From: Saprospiraceae bacterium
Lineage (GTDB): Bacteria; Bacteroidota; Bacteroidia; Chitinophagales; Saprospiraceae
Assembly: GCA_021738725.1 (NCBI GenBank)
Contig: JAIPBE010000004.1
Span: 1-64,000, forward strand
Direction of reading: 5' to 3'
Length of the DNA stretch: 64,000 bases
The notes beneath the pieces were generated by a model, which saw nothing but the letters and a program-made list of their open reading frames with translations, was not told the origin of the DNA and did not search any database. Within the stretch, counting starts at the first letter, position 1. Every line of letters begins with the position of its first letter. Below, piece by piece: positions 45,670-55,392 of the stretch. The translations under genes were made by a program, and so were the position numbers.

Positions 45670-47340
45670 TCAGAACAAACCCGTGATTTCACCATCATCA
45701 CTGATGTCAATGGCCTCTGCCGATGGAATGGGAGGCAAACCGGGCATCCGCATCATATCGCCGGTGATGGGCACCACGAATCCTGCGCCGGCAGCGATCT
45801 CGATCTCTCTGACCGTGATCGTGAACCCTGTAGGACGTCCGAGCAGGTCTGGATTATCAGACAGAGATTTCTGTGTTTTCGCCATACAGACAGGTAGTCC
45901 GCTCAATCCAAGCCGTTCAATCCGGCGAAGATCCAGTCGGGCCTTGGAGGTGAACTCAACGCCGTCCGCACCGTAGATCGTCCGGGAAATCCTTTCGATC
46001 TTGTCTTCAATGGACATGTCCAGTGGATAGATCGGCGTAAACTGTGCAGGTGCCTTTGGGATGGCTTCCAGAACAGCTTGGGCCAGGGCTTCTGATCCAG
46101 CGCCGCCATCTGCCCAGGCGGTGACCGTCTCTGCACGATACCCGGATGCCTTGCAATGTGCCTTGACCACTTCGATCTCCTCATCGGTATCTGTGGGAAA
46201 CCGATTGATCGCAACGACTGCGGGCAATCCAAAATGACCAATGTTCTCCAGGTGTTTCATCATGTTTGGCATTCCACGTTCGACCGCCTTCGGATCAGAG
46301 GTGGTCAACTCTTTCAAATCGGTGCCTCCATGATATTTCAACGCACGGATGGTGGCCACCAGGACGACCGTTTTCGGACTCAATCCTGCCTGTCGGCACT
46401 TGATGTCCAGAAACTTCTCCGCACCGAGATCTGCACCGAATCCAGCTTCCGTGACCACATAGTCGGCCAGGGTGAGTCCCATCCGCGTGGCAATAATGGT
46501 ATTGGTTCCCTGGGCAATATTGGCAAACGGACCGCCGTGGATGATCGCGGGATTACCTTCAATGGTCTGCACCAGGTTGGGCTTGATCGCATCTTTCATC
46601 AGCGCTGCCATCGCTCCGGGTGCATTCAGGTCCCGGGCAAATACCGGCTGACGATCGTGCGTGAATCCGATGAAAATATTTCCCATCTTTTCCTTTAGAT
46701 GGCTCAGATTGTTGGATAGACACAAAATGGCCATGATCTCCGAAGCCGCGGTGATGTCAAATCCGGTCTCGCGCGGAACACCTCCACTCAAACCACCGAG
46801 TCCAACCACCGTATTGCGCAATGCCCGATCATTCATATCCATGACCCGTTTCCACAACACTGTGCGTGGATCCAGACCCAGGGATCTCTTTTTGGATTGC
46901 AGGTTGTTATCGATCAGAGCAGACAGCAGGTTGTGTGCTTTTTCAACAGCAGAGAAATCACCCGTGAAATGGAGATTGATATCCTCCATGGGTAACACCT
47001 GGCTGAATCCACCGCCAGTAGCACCTCCTTTGATCCCGAAAACCGGACCCAGGGATGGTTCCCGCAAAACAACACACGTGCGTTTTCCCAGACGATTCAT
47101 GCCTTCTGTCAGACCAATAGACATGGTGGTCTTGCCTTCACCAGCAGGTGTAGGAGAGATGGCCGTCACCAGGATCAGGGGTGTCTCTTTTGCCTTCTTC
47201 TCATCAATATAGGAAAGCGGGATCTTGGCCTTATAACGGCCGTACATCTGGAGGTCATCCGAGTGGATACCCAGTTTATCTCCAATCTGTTGGATGGGTT
47301 TAAGGACTACTTTCCGGGCAATTTCGATATCACTGGCCAT
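45670..47340 (-). CDS. fhs: Formate--tetrahydrofolate ligase
   Basis: A 556-residue enzyme that makes 10-formyl-tetrahydrofolate from formate, ATP and tetrahydrofolate for one-carbon metabolism. The P-loop 'TPAGEGKTT' is at residues 64-72, and 'REPSLGPVFGIKGGATGGG' is the family signature. Length matches. It lies 56 bases after the stop of the upstream 2[4Fe-4S] ferredoxin gene and may be cotranscribed with it. The C-terminus 'GEITGLF' is typical. Confidence 0.95.
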   Translation of the reverse strand: MASDIEIARKVVLKPIQQIGDKLGIHSDDLQMYGRYKAKIPLSYIDEKKAKETPLILVTAISPTPAGEGKTTMSIGLTEGMNRLGKRTCVVLREPSLGPVFGIKGGATGGGFSQVLPMEDINLHFTGDFSAVEKAHNLLSALIDNNLQSKKRSLGLDPRTVLWKRVMDMNDRALRNTVVGLGGLSGGVPRETGFDITAASEIMAILCLSNNLSHLKEKMGNIFIGFTHDRQPVFARDLNAPGAMAALMKDAIKPNLVQTIEGNPAIIHGGPFANIAQGTNTIIATRMGLTLADYVVTEAGFGADLGAEKFLDIKCRQAGLSPKTVVLVATIRALKYHGGTDLKELTTSDPKAVERGMPNMMKHLENIGHFGLPAVVAINRFPTDTDEEIEVVKAHCKASGYRAETVTAWADGGAGSEALAQAVLEAIPKAPAQFTPIYPLDMSIEDKIERISRTIYGADGVEFTSKARLDLRRIERLGLSGLPVCMAKTQKSLSDNPDLLGRPTGFTITVREIEIAAGAGFVVPITGDMMRMPGLPPIPSAEAIDISDDGEITGLF

Positions 47341-47396
47341 GTGTTGGGGTATTTTTCCCCAAAGAAAAGAAAATCCGGCCGTGAATCCGAACGCAC

Positions 47397-47744
47397 TTAT
47401 AAGTGGAGCCGTTCTTTTCTGCCTAAAAGGACTTCCTCACTTTCCGTTCGATCCGGATCGGGAACGCAGCAATCGACCGGGCAAACAGCGGCACACTGCG
47501 GCTCTTCATGGAAACCGACACACTCCGTACACTTGTCCGGAACGATATAATAGAAGTCATCAGAAACAGGGGATTGTTTTGCATCCACTTTGACAGACCG
47601 ACCTCCTTCCAGGACATAGTCACCTTCCAGAGTGGTACCGTCAAGCATACTCCATTCAATGCCACCTTCGTAGATCGCATTGTTAGGACACTCCGGTTCA
47701 CATGCTCCGCAATTGATGCATTCATCCGTGATAATGATGGCCAT
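47397..47744 (-). CDS. 2[4Fe-4S] ferredoxin
   Basis: A 115-residue ferredoxin with one standard cluster motif (Cys9, Cys12, Cys15, Cys19). The second motif has an enlarged spacing, C-x2-C-x8-C-x3-C ('CTECVGFHEEPQCAAVC'), as in Allochromatium-type (Alvin) ferredoxins. A long insertion between the two motifs ('SMLDGTTLEGDYVLEGG') is typical of Bacteroidota members. The electron partner is unknown; the fhs neighbour does not by itself need one. Confidence 0.9.
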   Translation of the reverse strand: MAIIITDECINCGACEPECPNNAIYEGGIEWSMLDGTTLEGDYVLEGGRSVKVDAKQSPVSDDFYYIVPDKCTECVGFHEEPQCAAVCPVDCCVPDPDRTESEEVLLGRKERLHL

Positions 47745-47769
47745 TGACTGGTTTTTTATAAAAGGAGCA

Positions 47770-47777
47770 CAAAAGTA
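47770..47777 (-). promoter_or_regulatory. TAnnTTTG -7 element for the ferredoxin-fhs unit
   Basis: TACTTTTG on the minus strand places transcription start near 47763, about 19 bases before the ferredoxin ATG at 47744. Confidence 0.55.
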
Positions 47778-47837
47778 CGGCTAGAATTGTTCAACAAGCA
47801 ATTCAAAAAGGAAGTTTAAGGACACTTTTGGATCAAA

Positions 47838-50114
47838 TCACTTCCCCTGAAGAAAATAATTGACCCTTAAAGTCAGGCTGCGAGGTTCTTCGAGAAGTGC
47901 AGGTCGAATCGAATACGCTTCATTCAGCATGTTCTTGACGATGAACCAACTTTCCAGCCGTGGTGTGATCTGAAAACCCAAACGGACATCCATCAGAACA
48001 AAGCCCTTGTGATTCGCTTGCCTGAAGTCATAGACACCGGGGATCAGGTTGAAGATGCCATCTATGGCTTCCATATAGCTGTTGTATTGCATGGTATACC
48101 CCGCACTCAGCCAACTGGTGACCGGCATCTCGAAATCAGCCTTCACAGAATGACGAAAACGATATTTCAGTACGTTTTTATCCGAACTGGACCCATTCAT
48201 TTGGGAGGAACCAAAGGTTTCATACGTCGGATCGATATAGGTGTATCCAGTCAGCATAGAGACAGGTTGGCCAAACAAGGTCCCTTGACCCTGCCAACTG
48301 ACCTCAAATCCCTTGATAATCGTATTGCCAATATTCTGACTTTGAAATGCAAAATTGGGTGTCAGACTGAATTCCATCATACGCTGGTATTCTGTCCAGA
48401 ACAGGGCTACATCCAGAAACCCATTCCAGGTGCCGATCTGGACACCCTGTTTCAGACCGAGTTCGGCACTCCATCCTGTTTCTGATCGTAGATGAGGATT
48501 GGGAACGATCTGAAATCCACTAAATTCTGTCCGTATAAACTTTTCGGCGATGGTGGGGAAACGATATCCCTGACCCCAGGAAGCGCGGATGAAGGTAAAA
48601 GGAGAAATTTTTGCATTTGCACCCAACCGGAAAACGGGTTTGGTCTCCTCAGTTCGTCCATCTGTCAATGTATCCTTTCCAATGATCTCAGGACCCAGGA
48701 TGGCATTGTTTTCCAACCGAGCTCCCGCTGTGACTGTCAACCACTTCCACCATTTCTTTTCAACCTGTACATACCCGGCCAGATTGCGAGATTGGAAGAT
48801 GGTATCCGCATAAAGTTCAGCATCTACCCGGCTGCCTGAAGCCACCACTCCCGCTGTAAAGAGCAGATCCAGACCGGACAGATTACGCTGGAACTGGTAT
48901 TCTCCATAATACAATTGGGATCGGTTCCCCTGGTTGAGATTGTTGTCATTATTGACCGAATAGAACCGGGTCAGGACTTTGTGTCTGTTGCCGGCGCGAT
49001 CGAAATAATTCAAATAGGGGTCAACATAGTACCTGATCTTCTTACTGGTGCTTTCATTGCTGCCTGCACCGGCCAGATAGGCACCTTCCTGGTCATTTTC
49101 CCACAGGAAATAGGATCGGCTGGCCCCGGCGTTCAGGTTGGCATTCATGCCCACCACAAAACGATCGGAAATCCGGTAGCGTAACCCTATGGTTCCTCGT
49201 CCGGTTTTGGAAAAAGCGTCTTTGACCCAGGATTCCGTATTGATGTAAAAAGCACTACCGGAGACATCCAGTTTATTGAACTTCTGACGATGGGTGATGC
49301 TGATTCCGCCACTACCGGGTTTATGACTCCAGGCGTTATCCCACCATTTACGTGAGGCCTGCGATGGATCCATAAATGCCTGATAAAATGTACTGATCCG
49401 AGTGTAGGGCGTCGATTTGGCATAAGCAGTTCGCACGTTGATGATCCCGTTCAATGCCGCCGAACCATACAATGCTGAAGCAGCTCCTTTGAGTACTTCC
49501 ACCTGGTCAATATTCTCTGTCTGGATGTCGCCCCAGTTCGGGTACCCGGCATCTGCCTGTAGCGCCGGGATATCATCGATCAACAACATGACACGCGATC
49601 CGGCACCATAAGAATAGCCCGATCCGCCGCGAATATTCGGTTGCCCATCGATGATATTGACACCCGGAAGTCGGTCGAGGGCCTCGTCCAGGCTGACCAT
49701 ATTCAGGTGATCGATGAATTGAGGTTTGAGAATATCCAGAGAGACGGTCGTCTCGCCGAGGGCTCGTTCGAAACGACCTGATGTCACGGTTGCTGCTTCC
49801 AACATCATGGAAGAGGGTTGCAGACGGATCTCAACAGTCGCAAAAGAGCCCTCCTCCACGATCACATCTAACGTGATGGTCTGGTACCCTACATAGCTGA
49901 TCTGGACAGGGTAGGCCCCCGGAGGGGCATCCAGCGTGAAGCGCCCGTCATAATTGGTGCTGGCCAAATGCGTGCTGGCCAATACAGTCGCTCCGATCAA
50001 TGGGGTCTGATCATCTGCATCAATCACAATACCGGAGACCCCGGATCCCCATTGGGCTGAAAGGGAAGTTATCGCCAGAAAGAAAATGCCAGGAATCAGG
50101 ATCTGAAGTTTCAT
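47838..50114 (-). CDS. TonB-dependent outer membrane receptor
   Basis: A 758-residue receptor: signal peptide (about 1-20), carboxypeptidase-regulatory-like domain ('VSGIVIDADDQTPLIGATVL', about 25-105), plug domain ('LDEALDRLPGVNIIDGQPNI', 'VEVLKGAASALYGSAALNG'), then a 22-strand barrel with the final strand 'RSLTLRVNYFLQGK'. It imports a large or scarce substrate using TonB energy. No SusD partner lies beside it, so it is not a polysaccharide locus; siderophore, cobalamin or metal uptake are open. The first residues do not show the SusC TonB-box style. A TATATTTG element precedes it. Confidence 0.92.
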   Translation of the reverse strand: MKLQILIPGIFFLAITSLSAQWGSGVSGIVIDADDQTPLIGATVLASTHLASTNYDGRFTLDAPPGAYPVQISYVGYQTITLDVIVEEGSFATVEIRLQPSSMMLEAATVTSGRFERALGETTVSLDILKPQFIDHLNMVSLDEALDRLPGVNIIDGQPNIRGGSGYSYGAGSRVMLLIDDIPALQADAGYPNWGDIQTENIDQVEVLKGAASALYGSAALNGIINVRTAYAKSTPYTRISTFYQAFMDPSQASRKWWDNAWSHKPGSGGISITHRQKFNKLDVSGSAFYINTESWVKDAFSKTGRGTIGLRYRISDRFVVGMNANLNAGASRSYFLWENDQEGAYLAGAGSNESTSKKIRYYVDPYLNYFDRAGNRHKVLTRFYSVNNDNNLNQGNRSQLYYGEYQFQRNLSGLDLLFTAGVVASGSRVDAELYADTIFQSRNLAGYVQVEKKWWKWLTVTAGARLENNAILGPEIIGKDTLTDGRTEETKPVFRLGANAKISPFTFIRASWGQGYRFPTIAEKFIRTEFSGFQIVPNPHLRSETGWSAELGLKQGVQIGTWNGFLDVALFWTEYQRMMEFSLTPNFAFQSQNIGNTIIKGFEVSWQGQGTLFGQPVSMLTGYTYIDPTYETFGSSQMNGSSSDKNVLKYRFRHSVKADFEMPVTSWLSAGYTMQYNSYMEAIDGIFNLIPGVYDFRQANHKGFVLMDVRLGFQITPRLESWFIVKNMLNEAYSIRPALLEEPRSLTLRVNYFLQGK

Positions 50115-50133
50115 GCATGCAGAAGTTGTGCTT

Positions 50134-50141
50134 CAAATATA
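50134..50141 (-). promoter_or_regulatory. TAnnTTTG -7 element for the TonB receptor gene
   Basis: TATATTTG on the minus strand places transcription start near 50127, 13 bases before the ATG at 50114. Confidence 0.6.
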
Positions 50142-50219
50142 GAGAATGACAGGATGAGTGTCATGAGTTTTATCCGGATGTACTGTCTGTTCTGTATCTT
50201 CATCAAAACGATCCTGGCC

Positions 50220-51047
50220 ATGTTTAGATCATTCATCCTCCCGTTCGCTGCTCTTCTGCTTCTGGTCACTTCCATAGAGGCACAAATTTGTCAACCGGAC
50301 TCCATGTACCTGGATTCATCCGGTTTTGTTTTCCCTGTACCTTATGATTCACTTTTGAATCCGGAGGGTGGCATCGACCAGGAGGCTTGTATCAATTACG
50401 AATTTGATTTTGCATGGACCCTGAAAGTGCCGGATACTATTATGTTTCCCGGGATCCCGATTCCCATCCCTGTGGAGTCATTCACGATCGACACGGTGGG
50501 CGCCATTTCCAATCTTCCGATCGGCATCAACTACAAATGCAATCCGCCCAATGGCAAGTTCCTGGCCGGGAAGATGGGTTGTGTGCAATTGTATGGAAAG
50601 CCGACTTCGGCAAACCCGGTGGGGATCTATGATCTTGAATTTGTGGGAGTACTAAAAACTAAGACCGGTGCGAATATTCCGGTTACGTTTCCCAATCCTC
50701 AGCTTTTTCCAGGCCATTATTACCTGAAATTGAATGAGGAGAATTCCCCGAATTGTACTACAGCCACTTCCGATCCAGACGCCTGGCTGCACTCTGCCAG
50801 AGTGATTCCCAACCCGGTGACAGATCTATCCATACTGGAGGTCAATGGCCCTACGCCGCAATCCATCGTGATTCGAATGTTTGATATGACAGGCAGGACA
50901 TTCCGCACATGGGTTGTTCAAATTGATGCAGGAATCCAACACATTCCACTGGATCTGTATGATCTTCCAGCAGGATATTGGATCTATCAGCTCCATTCGG
51001 ATCGCGGTTTTACCACCTCCGGCAGCCTCATCAAGACGTCAAGGTAA
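50220..51047 (+). CDS. Small secreted protein with T9SS type A sorting domain
   Basis: From the ATG at 50220 the protein has 275 residues: signal peptide ending 'SIEAQ', a Cys-containing beta-rich domain of about 170 residues ('CNPPNGKFLAGKMGCVQLYG'), and a C-terminal type A sorting domain ('VIPNPVTDLSILEV', 'MFDMTGRTFRTW', 'LPAGYWIYQL'). The domain before it resembles a putative-Ig fold in which a Gly-rich 'GCVQLYGKPTS' turn recurs in Bacteroidota proteins. Function unknown. The open frame extends to 50154 but adds a second hydrophobic segment. Its 3' end overlaps the convergent DUF5683 gene by 9 bases. Confidence 0.8.
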   Translation: MFRSFILPFAALLLLVTSIEAQICQPDSMYLDSSGFVFPVPYDSLLNPEGGIDQEACINYEFDFAWTLKVPDTIMFPGIPIPIPVESFTIDTVGAISNLPIGINYKCNPPNGKFLAGKMGCVQLYGKPTSANPVGIYDLEFVGVLKTKTGANIPVTFPNPQLFPGHYYLKLNEENSPNCTTATSDPDAWLHSARVIPNPVTDLSILEVNGPTPQSIVIRMFDMTGRTFRTWVVQIDAGIQHIPLDLYDLPAGYWIYQLHSDRGFTTSGSLIKTSR

Positions 51048-51635
51048 AATGGTCAAAGAGGTAACGCGGGTCCTGTCGGATCGCCACTTGACCGTCAGGC
51101 TAATACCTGGCATCACAGAGGTGTTGCTGACCATCCAGGTGGGGTGGATCTGTCCGCTGAGATCTTCGTTGATATCGAAATTTCGCAGGTGGGCATCCAC
51201 GTATGCCTCTGCAATGGAAAGCAGATAGGTGAGAGACATAAAGATGTAGTACTCCTCCATCGATTTTCGGTAGTAGTCTCGCTGATTTCGCAAAACTGTC
51301 GCAGGTAGGTTGAGCCCTGAAAATTCGTGCACTTCTCCCAGCAATTCCTTCTGGTAAGCCGTTTTGAAACGCTTGTACTCCTTTTGGTTAAACTGAGAGA
51401 GATAGAACAATCCGCCCATGGCACCATATACGATCGGTAATTTCCAGTATCGGCGGTTATAGACCTGCCCTCCGCCAGGTATCAGACCATACAGAGCTGC
51501 TCTTTGTGGGCTGGGTGTGAATACCTTCCTGGATGGTTTCACAGCTGCCAATGAGTCGGGAGGAGAGACCTCTTGACCCATGGCCATCAAACTGGACATT
51601 ACAAATATCAGGAGCCATCCAGTCCACAGCCGCAT
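51039..51635 (-). CDS. DUF5683 family protein
   Basis: A 198-residue protein with a signal peptide (about 1-20) and the DUF5683 core: 'ALYGLIPGGGQVYNRRYWKLPIVYGAMG' region, then 'RDYYRKSMEEYYIFMSLTYLLSIAEAYVDAHL'. The family is nearly always encoded after parB in Bacteroidota, as here (2-base gap), yet its function is unknown. The signal peptide and Gly-rich turns suggest an envelope protein. Last gene of the MBL-parA-parB-DUF5683 unit. Confidence 0.85.
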   Translation of the reverse strand: MRLWTGWLLIFVMSSLMAMGQEVSPPDSLAAVKPSRKVFTPSPQRAALYGLIPGGGQVYNRRYWKLPIVYGAMGGLFYLSQFNQKEYKRFKTAYQKELLGEVHEFSGLNLPATVLRNQRDYYRKSMEEYYIFMSLTYLLSIAEAYVDAHLRNFDINEDLSGQIHPTWMVSNTSVMPGISLTVKWRSDRTRVTSLTILP

Positions 51636-51637
51636 AT

Positions 51638-52537
51638 TCAGATATCCAGGAGCTCCAGAATACGGTTGAGATCCTCGTCATCTCCATAAGAGATGGTGAT
51701 CTTACCTTTCCCCCCTTCCTGGCCTTCAAGTTGGACCCGTGATCCAAAATGGGAGGCAAGTCGCCGTTCGATATCCCGCATAGCTGCGGACATCCCCGGA
51801 GTAGACGATTTTTGACCTGGGGCGCTGACCTCTTTCCCTTTGAGGAATTGTTCGAGTTGGCGAACTGACCACCCTTTGTTCACGGTCTCCCGGAACGCAG
51901 CTCGTTGTTTCAACAAATCGGTACTGCCAGCCAGAGACCGGGCATGACCCATACTGATCTGTCCTTTCCTCAGTGCATGTTGAATATCGGGTGGTAACTT
52001 GAGCAGCCGGGTGTAATTCGTGATGGTACTTCGTTCCTTGCCGACCCGCTCGGACAATCCTTCATGAGTCAGTTTACATTCATCGATCAAACGCTGGTAG
52101 GATATGGCGACTTCGATGGCATTCAGATCGGCTCGCTGGATATTTTCCACCAGGGCCATTTCCAACATTTCCTGATCTCCTGCAGTGCGGACGTAAGCCG
52201 GAATACTTTCCAATCCCGCCAACTTTGATGCCCGAAAGCGTCGTTCGCCACTAATCAGCTGATAAACTTCAGCGGAGAGTGCACGCAGAGTGACCGGTTG
52301 GATGATCCCCATCGCCTTGATCGAGGAAGCCAACTCTTCAAGTTCCGCTGGATCCCAATCCTGACGCGGCTGAAAGGGATTGGGTTCGATCTGCGAGAGC
52401 GGGATCTCATTGATCTCGCTGCTCAGCTCTTTTTGGGCTTCTGCCCGGGTTTCAACAGCCGGTGATTGTTCGACGGTTGCCAATAAGGCACGAATGCCTT
52501 TGCCAATTTCTTTCTTTCGGGCTTTCTTTTCGATCAT
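51638..52537 (-). CDS. parB: Chromosome partitioning protein ParB
   Basis: A 299-residue CTP-binding clamp that loads at parS sites. It has the N-terminal box 'ISGERRFRASKLAG' and 'ENIQRADLNAIEVA', then the helix-turn-helix region ('LTHEGLSERVGKERSTITNY', 'ISMGHARSLAG') that reads parS. The C-terminal dimerisation part ends 'GDDEDLNRILELLDI'. parA is directly upstream (2-base gap). I saw no perfect parS palindrome in this window by eye. Confidence 0.95.
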   Translation of the reverse strand: MIEKKARKKEIGKGIRALLATVEQSPAVETRAEAQKELSSEINEIPLSQIEPNPFQPRQDWDPAELEELASSIKAMGIIQPVTLRALSAEVYQLISGERRFRASKLAGLESIPAYVRTAGDQEMLEMALVENIQRADLNAIEVAISYQRLIDECKLTHEGLSERVGKERSTITNYTRLLKLPPDIQHALRKGQISMGHARSLAGSTDLLKQRAAFRETVNKGWSVRQLEQFLKGKEVSAPGQKSSTPGMSAAMRDIERRLASHFGSRVQLEGQEGGKGKITISYGDDEDLNRILELLDI

Positions 52538-52539
52538 AT

Positions 52540-53337
52540 TCAGGCTTTAACAGGCTTTTTCAGGGTGACCCATGAAGAATTGTTCTCCAGGACTTCACGT
52601 GCCAGATTGATAAAATTCACCGATCCGGTGCAGGCGGCATCATACATGATCACCGGCTGATGCATACTGGGTGCTTCACTGACCCGACTGTTGCGATGGA
52701 TGATCGTTTTAAAAACGCGATCTGTAGAGTGTGATTGAACCTCTTCCACCACGATGTTCGCCAAACGAAGACGCCGGTCATACATGGACAGTAAAACGCC
52801 TTCAATTTCCAGCTTCGGGTTCAACCCCGCTTTCACCAGTTGAATGGTGTTCTTTAGTTTACTGAGGCCTTCAAAAGCGAAGATCTCACACTGCACGGGG
52901 ATCAGGACGCTGTCAGCTGCAGCGAGGGCATTGATGGTGATCAATCCCAAAGAGGGGAGGCAGTCGATCAGGATGAAATCATAGTCGTCCCTGACTTCCT
53001 TCAGGATCGCTTTGATCCTGAACTCCCGATCGGACAAAGCCGACAGTTCCAGCTCGGCACCCACCAGATCAATATGGGCAGGAAGGAGGTCCAGGAATGG
53101 CGTTTCGGTGGGAACTATGGCCTCTTTTGCCGAATGATCATTGATCAGACAGTCATAAATGTGGACATCGTCATCCCCCAGCGTTATGCCCACTCCGGAC
53201 GTGGCATTGGCCTGTGGATCCGCATCTACAAGCAATATTTTATATTCCATGACTGCCAGGCTGGCGGCCAGATTGATAGATGTGGTGGTCTTGCCGACAC
53301 CTCCTTTCTGATTTGCAATAGCGATTATCTTACCCAT
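52540..53337 (-). CDS. parA: Chromosome partitioning ATPase ParA
   Basis: A 265-residue Walker-type ATPase that binds nucleoid DNA and moves ParB complexes. The deviant Walker A '[15 protein letters not shown]' (residues 9-23) has both Lys; '[13 protein letters not shown]' and '[16 protein letters not shown]' follow. The length is that of the short chromosomal ParA (Soj) type without an N-terminal helix-turn-helix. The start overlaps the stop of the upstream metal-hydrolase gene by 8 bases. Confidence 0.95.
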   Translation of the reverse strand: MGKIIAIANQKGGVGKTTTSINLAASLAVMEYKILLVDADPQANATSGVGITLGDDDVHIYDCLINDHSAKEAIVPTETPFLDLLPAHIDLVGAELELSALSDREFRIKAILKEVRDDYDFILIDCLPSLGLITINALAAADSVLIPVQCEIFAFEGLSKLKNTIQLVKAGLNPKLEIEGVLLSMYDRRLRLANIVVEEVQSHSTDRVFKTIIHRNSRVSEAPSMHQPVIMYDAACTGSVNFINLAREVLENNSSWVTLKKPVKA

Positions 53338-54022
53338 GTGTTGACAGCGTTATAGTTTCCCCTATTGCAGGAAGTAGTAATTGTAAACCCGCATCGGCAA
53401 AGGCTTTTCGGGCGTATTGGTGGTCAATTTCGATATAACCAAAGGTATCATAATGGCATCCGATGATCGTGGTGCACTCGATCATCCCGGCGGCGAGAAC
53501 TGCATCATCTAATCCCATGGTAAAATTATCCCCGATGGGAAGAATTGCAAAATCGAGGGGAGGACAGGTTTTGGGAATAAGCTGCATATCCATGGTCAGC
53601 GCCGTGTCTCCAGCTACGTAAAATGTCCCTTCATCATTCGAGATGACAAATCCGCCCGGGTTGCCGCCATAGGTGCCATCAGCAAACTCACTGGAATGGA
53701 TAGCTGATACTGACTTGACCGTCCCCCAGGACATTTGCACCTTGCCCCCGATATTCATTGGGTGCCCCTTCAGCCCTTTTTTTTCATAATAACTGACGAT
53801 CTCATAATTGCTGATAAGAAGCGCTTTCGTCCGGTGGGCGACCGTTTCAAGATCAGAAACATGATCGCCATGGGCATGCGTGACCAGGATAACATCTGAC
53901 AGCAGATCATCGGGATGGATGGCCTTTGCCAGGGGGTTGCCACTGACAAAGGGGTCAAAGAGAAGTTGTTTCCCTTTGGTCTTTACTGAAAAGCATGCGT
54001 GTCCGTAGTAGGTCACTTCCAT
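53330..54022 (-). CDS. UPF0173-type metallo-beta-lactamase-fold hydrolase
   Basis: A 230-residue metal-dependent hydrolase with 'THAHGDH' (metal ligands), '[11 protein letters not shown]' (bridging Asp) and the final metal His in 'IGCHYDTF'. The N-terminus 'YYGHACF' is the family's hallmark. Substrate unknown. The open frame runs back to 54265, but the ATG at 54022 is chosen because of that N-terminus and the TATCTTTG element just upstream, which lies inside the longer version. It leads the parAB transcript. Confidence 0.87.
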   Translation of the reverse strand: MEVTYYGHACFSVKTKGKQLLFDPFVSGNPLAKAIHPDDLLSDVILVTHAHGDHVSDLETVAHRTKALLISNYEIVSYYEKKGLKGHPMNIGGKVQMSWGTVKSVSAIHSSEFADGTYGGNPGGFVISNDEGTFYVAGDTALTMDMQLIPKTCPPLDFAILPIGDNFTMGLDDAVLAAGMIECTTIIGCHYDTFGYIEIDHQYARKAFADAGLQLLLPAIGETITLSTHG

Positions 54023-54042
54023 GAGCCAAATGTTTGGGAGTG

Positions 54043-54050
54043 CAAAGATA
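54043..54050 (-). promoter_or_regulatory. TAnnTTTG -7 element for the hydrolase-parAB operon
   Basis: TATCTTTG on the minus strand places transcription start near 54036, 14 bases before the ATG at 54022. It supports the shorter start of the hydrolase gene. Confidence 0.62.
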
Positions 54051-54110
54051 GTGAAAAGTACTGCGAGGCCTTCGTGAACAAAACCATCTGGTATTGGATT
54101 CTGAGGGTAG

Positions 54111-54118
54111 TATCTTCG
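54111..54118 (+). promoter_or_regulatory. Near-consensus -7 element for the FMN reductase-lipB operon
   Basis: TATCTTCG differs from TAnnTTTG at one position and lies 4 bases before the ATG at 54123, again implying a leaderless or nearly leaderless mRNA. Confidence 0.4.
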
Positions 54119-54122
54119 GCCT

Positions 54123-54659
54123 ATGATCACGGTAATCTCGGGAACAAATAGAAATCTGAACCAAACGCTGGTACTGGCGGAGCATGTCCGTGAAACGATC
54201 GAAAAGGAAGGGCATGACGTCAGATTACTGGATTTGCGGATTCTGGAAGCTCCTTTGTTGGTCACTGGCGACTATGAATCCGGTGATCAATCTTCCCAGG
54301 TCAAAACGCTACAGGATGATCTGATCCTCCCGGCTGACAAATTCTATTTTGTGGTTCCAGAATACAATGGCAGTTTCCCCGGAATTCTCAAGTTCTTTTT
54401 GGATGCCTGCTCAGTTCGAGACATCAAAGAGTCCTTTACTGGTAAAAAAGCGGCCATTTTGGGTGTGTCAACTGGCCGAGCAGGAAATCTTCGGGGGATG
54501 GATCATCTGGCTGGTATCCTCAACTATCTGGATATCACCGTAATGCCCAACCGGCTTCCAGTCAGTCAGGTATCCCGATTGATCGAAGCTCAGCAGCTGG
54601 AAGATGCACACACACGAGCAGTCGTCCATTCTCACGTGCTGGATTTTCTTCAATTTTGA
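54123..54659 (+). CDS. NADPH-dependent FMN reductase family protein
   Basis: A 178-residue flavodoxin-like protein with the phosphate loop 'SGTNRNLNQTL' for FMN and the 'VPEYNGSFPGILKFFLD' motif shared by NAD(P)H:FMN and quinone/azo reductases. It reduces FMN or quinones with NADPH by family. First gene of a five-gene plus-strand run; lipB starts 6 bases later. Confidence 0.88.
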   Translation: MITVISGTNRNLNQTLVLAEHVRETIEKEGHDVRLLDLRILEAPLLVTGDYESGDQSSQVKTLQDDLILPADKFYFVVPEYNGSFPGILKFFLDACSVRDIKESFTGKKAAILGVSTGRAGNLRGMDHLAGILNYLDITVMPNRLPVSQVSRLIEAQQLEDAHTRAVVHSHVLDFLQF

Positions 54660-54665
54660 CTCGTT

Positions 54666-55385
54666 ATGACACCCTCTGTACACTATCAGGATCTGGGTTT
54701 GGTCGATTATGCCAGCACATGGGATTATCAGACAAGCTGTCATCAGCAATTAGTGCAGAGAAAGCGAAATCCTGATTCATCCGAATATTCCGGAAAGACA
54801 ATACCCCATGTCTTCATTGTGTGTGAACATCCTCATGTCTATACGTTGGGAAAGTCCGGGAGTCCTGACCATTTACTCCTCAACGAGGCGGAATTACATG
54901 AAGTGGGGGCCACTTATGTCAAGATCAACAGAGGTGGGGATATCACCTATCACGGTCCAGGTCAGATCGTCGGATATCCCATTCTGGATCTGGAGGAATT
55001 TTATCGGGATGTACATCTGTACGTTCGCAATCTGGAAGAAGTCATGATCCGGGTCATACACACATACGGTCTGGAGGGTATTCGATTGGAAGGTTATACC
55101 GGAGTTTGGTTGGCACCGGATGCGCACCAGTCCAAATTTCGAAAGATCTGTGCCATAGGTGTACACCTGAGCCGTTGGGTCACGTTACATGGATTTGCCT
55201 TCAATGTGAATACGGATCTAGCCTATTTTGAACATATCATTCCATGCGGGATCAATGATCAGAACAAGGCTGTTACGTCCCTGGCCATGGAGTTGGGACA
55301 TCCGCTGGAAATGAATGCAGTGAAGTCTCTGGTCAGAGAACATTTTGCCGAGGTTTTTCAATGTTCACTAACCCCATCTGAATAG
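54666..55385 (+). CDS. lipB: Lipoyl(octanoyl) transferase
   Basis: Moves octanoate from acyl carrier protein onto lipoyl domains of 2-oxoacid dehydrogenases and the glycine cleavage system. The 239-residue protein has the signature 'RGGDITYHGPGQIVGYPI', the catalytic Lys region 'KICAIGVHLSRWVTLHGFA' and the acyl-accepting Cys in 'IIPCGI'. It is cotranscribed with the flavin reductase and a hypothetical gene. No lipA is adjacent. Confidence 0.95.
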   Translation: MTPSVHYQDLGLVDYASTWDYQTSCHQQLVQRKRNPDSSEYSGKTIPHVFIVCEHPHVYTLGKSGSPDHLLLNEAELHEVGATYVKINRGGDITYHGPGQIVGYPILDLEEFYRDVHLYVRNLEEVMIRVIHTYGLEGIRLEGYTGVWLAPDAHQSKFRKICAIGVHLSRWVTLHGFAFNVNTDLAYFEHIIPCGINDQNKAVTSLAMELGHPLEMNAVKSLVREHFAEVFQCSLTPSE

Positions 55386-55392
55386 AAATGAT

